From Mongoliitalea daihaiensis (GTDB lineage Bacteria > Bacteroidota > Bacteroidia > Cytophagales > Cyclobacteriaceae), in contig NZ_CP063779.1 of NCBI RefSeq assembly GCF_021596945.1, positions 1,711,592 through 1,775,591 of the forward strand: a stretch of 64,000 nt of DNA, read 5' to 3'. Below the pieces are notes generated by a model. The model did not search any database. It was given only the letters and a program-made list of their open reading frames with translations, and had not been told where the DNA came from. Numbering within the stretch: the stretch's first letter is position 1; each line of letters opens with the position of its first letter. Positions 57,200 through 64,000 of the stretch are shown here, in pieces. The position numbers and the translations under genes were made by a program.

Positions 57200-58035
57200 T
57201 GGTTGATTAAGTTATTGGTGGCTGAGCAAAGTCGAAGTCAGTTTTGGGAGGTCAACGGTCCACTGTCGACAGACCACGGCGCGATTGCGGTTGAAATACG
57301 ATTATTCTTATTTTATCTAAATTAAGAGTTAGTGTTGGCCGAAATTTTATCATTCGACGTTTGACATTCATCATTCGAAATTTCATTCTTCCTTCATCCT
57401 TCAATCCCTCTAGAGGATTACAAATCCTCCTTATCCCTAATTCGATATTGCAAATCTCGAACAGCTATTCATCGTTTGACATTTTATTCTACCTTGATTC
57501 CCCAAACAGATTGCACACCATTCAGGCCTCTTGGTCAAGATTGCAAATTCTGGGTAGGACCTGCCCTGAAAGGGCAAAACAACAGTAACCACGGGTCTCG
57601 CCCCGTGGCTGAACGCATCTACACCTTAGTGTCTGCCCTGACGGGGCAGTATTATTGATTTCTACTCTAGAAAGCGTTAGTACAAGCCCTTTAGGCTTGA
57701 TGATTAATGTACATCCATCAACCATGGGTTCCACAAACCCATGGTTATTGTTTTGTAACCCTTTACAGGGTTTTGAGGTCCAAGCGATGAAAGTCTAATG
57801 TCCAGTATCTCGCTTCTCTCGCCAGTTAGTTCCGGTCCAAAGTTCATCATTCGGAATTCGAAATTCAGCGTTCATCATTATAAATTTCATTCTCCCTTAA
57901 TACTTCAATCCTCCTAGAGGATTACAAATCCTCCTTATCCCTAATTCGAGATTGCAAATCTCGAACAGCATTATAGGAACACCGGAAGTCCTCTACACGC
58001 CTCAAGTCTATGGTCTAATGTCTCGCGTCTCGCCT
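57200..58035. repeat. Dispersed palindrome-rich repeat, copy 3
   Basis: About 835 bp without a credible gene. It contains the mirror image of the 38560-39320 block (gtccactgtcgacagaccac, ggttgaaatacgattattct, GAGGATTACAAATCCTC, CTGCCCTGacggGGCAG, ACCATGGGTTccACAAACCCATGGT) plus a second set GAGGATTACAAATCCTCC and CGAGATTGCAAATCTCG with the gtctaatgtctcgc tail near 57900-58030, which matches copy 1 at 26130. Confidence 0.8.
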
Positions 58036-58041
58036 CTACTA

Positions 58042-59253
58042 CTAAAAATTCACCTGTGCCTGCAAGCGCAATAGACTTCCCGCTTGACGGTTATTCGGAT
58101 TGAGTGAATTTTCAAATGTTCGATCGGAGATGGTGTACATGGCTACCAATTCAAAGGCTCTATTAGGTTGCCATTCAACTCCAAATTCCAGTTCGTTTAC
58201 CCGATGTCTGGTAGCATCCAATTCATGCTTTTTACCGCCTTTGTAGTAATGGTAACGGGTAAATGGGATAAAGACATCTTTTTCCGTTTTCAGCATGTAG
58301 GTTGCCATCATATAGCCCCCACGGATAGGTGCGTCTTCAATATCATTGGTTTCTGGATTATACTCAGGGCCTCTTCCCCAGTTGAATTCGGCCTGCAAGC
58401 CAAAGGGTTGTGGGTACAACACAAAACTTGGCCCATAACGGTATTCTGAAAACTCTGTTTGGTTGATATCAGATGCAACCGCACGGTTAATGACAAATTT
58501 TCCTGTATACCCTTGAAAGGAAGCTTCTACAAACTGTCCACTAGGCAACTCCCAAGGATAGGTTAGTCGGGAAACTACGTGCATGGAACCATTACGTTCT
58601 GGCTGATTGGCCGTCTGACCATTGTAAATTCCCAATCCGAAAACCCCATAATCACCAGAGCCTTTCAATCCGGAGGACACCAAGTAACTAAAACGCTTGC
58701 GTATTTCAGTAGGAGCGTAGTAAAACATCACCCCAATATCTCGTTCATTGGCAACAGCAGAATTTAATCCATCATTTCGGTCTAGTGGAATACGATTTTG
58801 ACTGGATTGGAGGTTTTCAAATCCAAAAGGAACTTTTGACTGCCCTATTCTCAAACGAAATTCCTGCTTGGCATCCAAACCCAAATCAAAGTAGGCATCC
58901 CGGATTTGGCCCAAATTTTTTCCATCGGAGGCAAAGTCAGGTTGGAAATATAGGTAGATGCGCTCATGGATTTGTCCATAAAAAATCAATCGGATACGGC
59001 GGAAGAAAAAACCCCCATCACCACCCCAAGAGCGGTCACACTGCGCACATTGAAGGTTGGGGTTGGTTTCCAACAGTCCATTGTAACGCATTTGCATATA
59101 GCCCCTTAACTGTATGGTCTCGGTCCAATGCTTTTTGATTGCCACAGGTTTGGTTTCCCCTGTGGACAGCGAGTCTTCACTGGCACCCCTTGCAAAAGTG
59201 CCTGTGAAGAAAGTGAATAGGATCATACCCATCACTGCGAATTGTCTCCGCAT
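58042..59253 (-). CDS. Phosphate-selective porin-like outer-membrane protein
   Basis: 403 aa. Signal peptide (GMILFTFFTGTFA). Alternating amphipathic strands with RGYMQMRYNGLL, FFFRRIRLIFYGQIHERIYL, YLYFQPDFASDG, RLRIGQSKVPFGFENLQSSQ and a final aromatic strand (RLQAQVNF). The OprP/OprO-type pattern (IGQSKVPFG) is diagnostic. It probably imports phosphate or other small anions, but selectivity is not readable. Contains NLQCAQCDRSWGGDGG, a CxxC extra loop near residue 65-80, as in related Bacteroidota porins. Confidence 0.9.
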   Translation of the reverse strand: MRRQFAVMGMILFTFFTGTFARGASEDSLSTGETKPVAIKKHWTETIQLRGYMQMRYNGLLETNPNLQCAQCDRSWGGDGGFFFRRIRLIFYGQIHERIYLYFQPDFASDGKNLGQIRDAYFDLGLDAKQEFRLRIGQSKVPFGFENLQSSQNRIPLDRNDGLNSAVANERDIGVMFYYAPTEIRKRFSYLVSSGLKGSGDYGVFGLGIYNGQTANQPERNGSMHVVSRLTYPWELPSGQFVEASFQGYTGKFVINRAVASDINQTEFSEYRYGPSFVLYPQPFGLQAEFNWGRGPEYNPETNDIEDAPIRGGYMMATYMLKTEKDVFIPFTRYHYYKGGKKHELDATRHRVNELEFGVEWQPNRAFELVAMYTISDRTFENSLNPNNRQAGSLLRLQAQVNF

Positions 59254-59500
59254 AAGAAATTTTTTAAGTAGTGACTACTTATTGTACAGCGATGCAAAAT
59301 TCGGGCAGGAATGTTTCTTTATCGTGTATTCGCTGTTACGCTTTTGTTAACGGAGATCAGTTCTTTCTGAAGGAAAGGTCTGGAAAAAATTGATTTAGAT
59401 AAGTTTTTGCGTGTTTTATAGTCAATTTCAAAATTAAGCAAATGTTAAATTTTGCCTGTTGTTAAGAAATCCTTAAAAAATTGTTACCCGAATCCATAGT

Positions 59501-60160
59501 TTATTCTGTCTCAAACAAGCCCACAAGCTGGGGAATCTCCAATTCTTCATAGGACGAAATGTAAATGTCACAAGGGGGGAGCTCATCTTTTTTGTGCGAG
59601 GACAATACACCAACGACTTTCATGCCAGCATTCAAGGCTGCGGTAACGCCCGAGAAAGAGTCTTCAAAGACAATACATGATGCTGGACTTGCACCCAATT
59701 TTTGAGCAGATTTCAGGTACACTTCAGGGTCGGGCTTGTGTTTGCTTACATCTTCGCTTGCCAGCATGGACTCCATCTGTGATTGAATGCCTAAACTTTT
59801 TATGATCATTTCCATATTGGCCATCGGTGCAGAAGTACCTACTCCTGTTGGGATACCTGTTTTTTTAAGGCTATGAAAAAATGGCAAAAACCCGGAAATA
59901 GGGGTTATTTGTGATTGGTAAATTTTTCGAAACAGGCTTTCTTTTTCCTCTTCTAAGATAGCTAATTCCTCCCCTTCAATTTTTCTACCTAAAAAATGGC
60001 TTAAGATGTAGGAGTTATTTTTGCCATACATGTGGTCTTTGAACTCCTCTTCTGTAGGATACAGATCACGTTTGGCAAAAAACTCTTGGAAAGCAATAGA
60101 ATGGAAAGGATTGGTGTGGCAGATAACGCCATCCATATCGAAAATTACGGCTTGGAGCAT
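59501..60160 (-). CDS. HAD-superfamily phosphatase (beta-phosphoglucomutase-like)
   Basis: 219 aa from the ATG at 60160 (MLQAVIFDMDGVICHTNPFH). HAD motif 1 DMDGV, motif 2 in GVGTSAPMANMEM, motif 3 lysine in SKHKPDPEVYLKSAQ and motif 4 VFEDSFSGV. Subfamily I cap between residues about 15 and 85. Candidate substrates are small sugar phosphates; not determinable. The 23-residue upstream extension is rejected because the hydrophobic piece is not a signal peptide followed by a normal mature start. Confidence 0.92.
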   Translation of the reverse strand: MLQAVIFDMDGVICHTNPFHSIAFQEFFAKRDLYPTEEEFKDHMYGKNNSYILSHFLGRKIEGEELAILEEEKESLFRKIYQSQITPISGFLPFFHSLKKTGIPTGVGTSAPMANMEMIIKSLGIQSQMESMLASEDVSKHKPDPEVYLKSAQKLGASPASCIVFEDSFSGVTAALNAGMKVVGVLSSHKKDELPPCDIYISSYEELEIPQLVGLFETE

Positions 60161-60278
60161 GAAGCTAATTATTAATTGAATGAAGCTAATGAAGGGTAAA
60201 AAAAGAAACATGCCAGGAATTAGTATCAAGCTTGATGATTAGGCTTGTTAAAAAAACCTGGCAGGTGTAATTCAATAA

Positions 60279-61553
60279 TTATTTCTCAAACTCCTTAACC
60301 ACTTTTTCAATGATATCACAGCAATCGTGCAACTGCTCTTCGGTCATGACCAAAGGTGGAGCAAAACGGATGATGTTTCCATGGGTAGGTTTAGCCAATA
60401 ATCCATTTTCGGCTAATTTCATACACATGTCCCATGCTGTACTGCTATCCGGGCTATCATTCACCACCACAGCGTTGAGCAAGCCCTTGCCTCTGACAAG
60501 TTTCAGAATCGTATACTTATCTACCAATAGCTGCATGCGCTCACGGAAGATGTTCCCCAGTTTGCGAGCATTCAATGCCAATTGCTCATCACGCACGACT
60601 TCAAGGGCGGCGATCGCAACTTTTGCACCCAGTGGATTTCCTCCAAAGGTAGAACCATGTGTTCCAGGTTTGATAACATCCATGATGTGGTCATCCGCTA
60701 GCACTGCTGATACTGGATAAAATCCTCCTGAAATAGCTTTTCCAAGAATCAAAATATCCGGTTTGGTATAGCTTGCTTGTCTTTCGCAGTGTCTTTCACA
60801 CGTACAATTTCCACAGACTGCCAATAAAGAACCTGTTCGGGCAATGCCTGTTTGGATTTCATCAGCGATAAACAATACATTTTTAGCACGGCATGCTTCG
60901 GCTGATTTACGCAAGTAGTCTTCTGCGGGGGTGTATACGCCTGCTTCTCCTTGGATAGGCTCTACCAAAAATGCCACAACAGATGGGTCTTCTAAGGCTT
61001 TTTCCAAAGCAGCCACATTATCATAAGGAATGCGCTCAAAACCCACCATGTAAGGACCGAAATTCTTACGGGCATTGGCATCGGATGAGAAAGAAATTAT
61101 CGTGGAGGTTCTTCCATGGAAATTTTGTTCGGCTACAATGATTTTTGCTTGCCCCTCAGCAACTCCTTTTTTCTCATACCCCCATTTACGGGCGATTTTG
61201 ATGGCTGTTTCTACACCTTCAGCACCAGTATTCATCGGAAGTACTTTGTCAAAGCCAAAGTACTCGGTGATATATTTTTCAAATGGTCCTAAGACATCGT
61301 TATAAAAAGCTCGAGAAGTGAGTGTCAAAGTTCCTGCTTGCTCAATCAGTGCATCCTTGATGCGTGGATGGCAGTGACCTTGATTGACCGCAGAGTAAGC
61401 AGACAAGAAGTCGTAGTATTTTTTACCTTCTACGTCCCATAAGTAGACTCCTTCACCTTTGGAAAGAACTACAGGCAGCGGATGGTAATTGTGGGCTCCG
61501 TACTTGTCTTCCAGTGCAATGGCTTGTTTGCTTGAGTTTATTGTTTCCATCAT
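60279..61553 (-). CDS. rocD: Ornithine--oxo-acid transaminase
   Basis: 424 aa from the ATG at 61553 (a second ATG is the next codon; the frame to 61595 is rejected). Class III aminotransferase: [43 protein letters not shown] aspartate in [15 protein letters not shown] and the PLP lysine in [12 protein letters not shown]. Converts ornithine to glutamate semialdehyde. It contains a cysteine cluster [10 protein letters not shown] between RTGSLLAV and ASYTKPD, an insertion also seen in Bacteroidota homologues and possibly a metal site. Confidence 0.94.
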   Translation of the reverse strand: MMETINSSKQAIALEDKYGAHNYHPLPVVLSKGEGVYLWDVEGKKYYDFLSAYSAVNQGHCHPRIKDALIEQAGTLTLTSRAFYNDVLGPFEKYITEYFGFDKVLPMNTGAEGVETAIKIARKWGYEKKGVAEGQAKIIVAEQNFHGRTSTIISFSSDANARKNFGPYMVGFERIPYDNVAALEKALEDPSVVAFLVEPIQGEAGVYTPAEDYLRKSAEACRAKNVLFIADEIQTGIARTGSLLAVCGNCTCERHCERQASYTKPDILILGKAISGGFYPVSAVLADDHIMDVIKPGTHGSTFGGNPLGAKVAIAALEVVRDEQLALNARKLGNIFRERMQLLVDKYTILKLVRGKGLLNAVVVNDSPDSSTAWDMCMKLAENGLLAKPTHGNIIRFAPPLVMTEEQLHDCCDIIEKVVKEFEK

Positions 61554-61640
61554 AAAATTGGTAGTTTTGTGCTTGGTTAAAGCAGATTTGACCATTCATT
61601 CTATTTTGACAAATATAGCAAATGCCTTTTGCATAAACGC

Positions 61641-61796
61641 ATGAAAAGCCCAAAGAAGCCCCTTCAAGCCCAACCTCTCCAGCCTGGTGATTACTACATC
61701 AATGAGCAGGGATTGATGGTATTTACCGCCCAATATCATTTAAAGCGGGGTTACTGCTGTGGGAGTGGGTGTAAACATTGTCCCTATAAAAAGTAG
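61641..61796 (+). CDS. DUF5522 mini-protein
   Basis: 51 aa (MKSPKKPLQAQPLQPGDYYI, then NEQGLMVFTAQYHLKRGYCC and GSGCKHCPYKK). The GYCCGSGCxHCPY end with four cysteines is the DUF5522 signature; metal binding is likely, function unknown. Transcribed divergently from rocD. The tail CPY-KK ends just before a T-rich stretch. Confidence 0.85.
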   Translation: MKSPKKPLQAQPLQPGDYYINEQGLMVFTAQYHLKRGYCCGSGCKHCPYKK

Positions 61797-61883
61797 AATT
61801 TTTTTTGTGACAATTTCCACCACAAGTTTTTCTCCCAGTGGTTTAAATCTTAATTTGGAATCCCCTTAACTACAGGATTGCGT

Positions 61884-64000
61884 ATGTATATTATTTTTGA
61901 CACCGAAACAACAGGATTACCAGGCAATTACAATGCTCCCATGGAGGATTTGGATAATTGGCCCAGATTGGTTCAGCTCGCATGGCAGCTGCATGATGCT
62001 TCCGGGAAACTTATTTCCAATAATAACTTCATAGTAAAGCCAGAGGGATTTACCATTCCTTACAATGCGGAAAAAGTCCATGGAATTTCAACTGCCCGTG
62101 CAACCAAGGAGGGACATGACTTGAAGGATGTCTTGGCTATTTTTCAAAAAGATATAGATCAAGCCAAGTACTTGGTAGGCCATAATGTTGGCTTTGATAT
62201 CATGGTAGTCGGCGCAGAAATGCTCCGGAAGCAAGTGGTTATGAAGCTTCGAGAAAAAAAGGAGTTGGATACCAAAGATTTATCTACCAATTTTTGTGCT
62301 ATACCTGGGGGTAAAGGGGGGAAGTATAAGTGGCCTACACTGACCGAATTACATCAAAAATTATTTGGAGTAGGCTTTGGAGATGCGCATGATGCAGCCT
62401 ATGATGTAGACGCTACAGCCAAGTGTTTCTTTGGATTAATTACGCAGCAAGTCATTGCGCCTGAACAAGGGCTTAAATCTTCTGAGGTTGTCTATCAACC
62501 ACCCAAGTTGGCAGAAGCCAATTTTGCAGCTGTCAAAGATGAAACCAAAGCTGCTGCCAAAGAAATTCTTCAAGCAGCTAGGAAGGCGGATATCACGGAT
62601 ATGGAGGATATGCCCTTCACTCACCTGCATGTACATACCCAATTTTCTGTGTTGCAAGCTACTTCCGAAATCCCCACGTTGATTGCCCAAGCAAAAGCTA
62701 TGGGGATGCAGGCCTTGGCCATGACCGACCATGGGAATATGATGGGAGCCTTCAACTTTGTGAAGGAAGCTTTTGCCAAAGAAATCAAACCGATCATTGG
62801 TTGTGAATTTAATTTGACCAAGGACCGAAGAAATAAGAGTCAGAAAGATGATGGCTTTCAGACAGTACTTTTAGCTAAAAATAAGGCAGGCTATCACAAC
62901 CTCGCCAAGCTAGCTTCCTACGCAAATATCCAAGGATTTTATTATGTGCCGAGAATAGATCGGGATGTATTGATTGAATACAAAGGAGATTTGATTGCTA
63001 CTACGGGAGGGCTTTGGGGCGAAATCCCCTATTTAATTTTGAATGTGGGAGAGACACAAGCTGAAGAAGCATTCATTTGGTGGAAAGAGCAGTTTGGTGA
63101 TGATTTTTATGTAGAATTGAATAGGCATGGCGTCCCTGAGGAAGAAAAAGTTAATGAAGTTTTATTACAGTTTGCTCAGAAGTATGGGGTAAAGTATTTT
63201 GCTGCAAACAATACGTATTACAATCAAAAAAATGATGCCAAAGCGCATGATATTTTATTGTGCGTAAAGGATGGGGAACTCGTCGAAAAGCCTAAAAAAT
63301 ACGTAGGCAAGCGTGGTCGGGAGTTTCGTTATGGTTTTCCAAACGATGAATTCTACTTGAAGAGCCCGGAGGAAATGAAAGCCTTGTTTGCTGACCTTCC
63401 TGAAGCGATTGCCTGTACCCAAGAAATTGTCGATAAAATCGAGCCATATAAACTTCAACGCGATGTTTTGCTTCCTAAGTTTGATATCCCTGATGAATTC
63501 AAGGACCCCCAAGATGAAGTTGATGGAGGAAAACGTGGAGAAAATGCTTATCTGAGATATTTGACTTATGAAGGTGCTAAGCGTCGTTATCCGGTTATCA
63601 CGGATGAAATCAAAGAGCGTTTAGACTTTGAATTGGCAACCATTGAAAACACGGGCTATCCAGGCTACTTTTTGATTGTGCAGGACTTCACAGCAGCTGC
63701 GAGAAAAATGGGGGTATCGGTAGGCCCAGGAAGGGGTTCTGCCGCTGGTTCTGCCGTAGCTTATTGCACGGCTATCACCAATGTAGATCCAATTGCCTAC
63801 GACCTCCTTTTTGAGCGTTTTCTGAATCCGGACAGGGTTTCTCTACCCGATATTGATATTGACTTTGATGATGAAGGTCGCCAAAAGGTCATCGATTATG
63901 TCATCAACAAATATGGAGCGAATCAAGTAGCCCAAATCATCACCTACGGCACCATGGCTGCCAAATCAGCTATTCGGGATACGGCGAGAGTTCTAAACCT
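61884..64000 (+). CDS. dnaE: DNA polymerase III alpha subunit (3' truncated by window edge)
   Basis: The frame from ATG 61884 is open to the end of the window (about 705 codons). It starts with a DEDD-type exonuclease domain: MYIIFDTETTGLPGN (motif I), HGIS and GHNVGFDIMVVGAEM (motif II) and GDAHDAAYDVDATA (motif III). This is followed by a PHP domain (FTHLHVHTQFSVLQA, MTDHGNMMGAF) and the polymerase core (GPGRGSAAGSAVAY, then LPDIDIDFDDEGRQKV with the catalytic aspartates). The N-terminal epsilon-like exonuclease fused to DnaE is typical of Bacteroidota replicases. Confidence 0.96.
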   Translation, partial: MYIIFDTETTGLPGNYNAPMEDLDNWPRLVQLAWQLHDASGKLISNNNFIVKPEGFTIPYNAEKVHGISTARATKEGHDLKDVLAIFQKDIDQAKYLVGHNVGFDIMVVGAEMLRKQVVMKLREKKELDTKDLSTNFCAIPGGKGGKYKWPTLTELHQKLFGVGFGDAHDAAYDVDATAKCFFGLITQQVIAPEQGLKSSEVVYQPPKLAEANFAAVKDETKAAAKEILQAARKADITDMEDMPFTHLHVHTQFSVLQATSEIPTLIAQAKAMGMQALAMTDHGNMMGAFNFVKEAFAKEIKPIIGCEFNLTKDRRNKSQKDDGFQTVLLAKNKAGYHNLAKLASYANIQGFYYVPRIDRDVLIEYKGDLIATTGGLWGEIPYLILNVGETQAEEAFIWWKEQFGDDFYVELNRHGVPEEEKVNEVLLQFAQKYGVKYFAANNTYYNQKNDAKAHDILLCVKDGELVEKPKKYVGKRGREFRYGFPNDEFYLKSPEEMKALFADLPEAIACTQEIVDKIEPYKLQRDVLLPKFDIPDEFKDPQDEVDGGKRGENAYLRYLTYEGAKRRYPVITDEIKERLDFELATIENTGYPGYFLIVQDFTAAARKMGVSVGPGRGSAAGSAVAYCTAITNVDPIAYDLLFERFLNPDRVSLPDIDIDFDDEGRQKVIDYVINKYGANQVAQIITYGTMAAKSAIRDTARVLN

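Overview
The window looks like chromosomal DNA of a Bacteroidota bacterium, most likely Cyclobacteriaceae (Algoriphagus-like). Indications are low GC, many lipoproteins with short signal peptides, a DUF5686 CarboxypepD_reg-like protein, DUF4221 and 6-bladed propeller lipoproteins, a DnaE carrying an N-terminal exonuclease, and TAnnTTTG-type promoter elements. The genus is inferred from protein style only.

Layout. 1-8164: end of an ECF sigma operon, an ABC ATPase with a permease-M1 peptidase fusion, and a DUF5686 outer-membrane protein. 8266-17445: an integron-type gene-cassette array without integrase in view (a CALIN). Small same-strand genes are separated by eight attC-like imperfect palindromes, mostly 131-132 bp; one site is split by an IS1182-family element. 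Cargo includes RhuM-Fic, a broken PIN toxin with its antitoxin, a MNT/HEPN pair, a VOC protein with an amber codon in its signal peptide, and unknown genes. 17556-40352: a housekeeping block with a secreted BNR-repeat protein, pyrR-pyrB, a quinone/electrophile-stress cluster (hydrolase, ring-cleaving dioxygenase, YceI, MarR), amidohydrolase, S9 peptidase, secreted nuclease, metY, GDPD and threonine aldolase. Palindrome-rich dispersed repeats lie between these genes.

40720-56503: an accessory zone. It opens with a PIN/RHH toxin-antitoxin pair and an Old Yellow Enzyme gene that shares a TGTATATACA operator with the distant marR gene. It continues as a hotspot downstream of hemB, where the hemB 3' end plus its terminator recurs twice more and is followed each time by a copy or relic of an HExxH lipoprotein gene and changing small secreted partners. 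A B-D-C block of small genes is also duplicated around a NVEALA-like peptide/DUF4221 pair. Several copies are broken, so the locus is growing and decaying. 56570-64000: TlpA-like thioredoxin, porin, HAD phosphatase, ornithine aminotransferase, a DUF5522 mini-protein and the start of dnaE.

The two most interesting systems are the integrase-less cassette array, in which most cassettes' 5' ends are complementary to their own R'' box, and the hemB-anchored amplification of secreted metallopeptidase-like genes. No tRNA, rRNA or CRISPR was seen.
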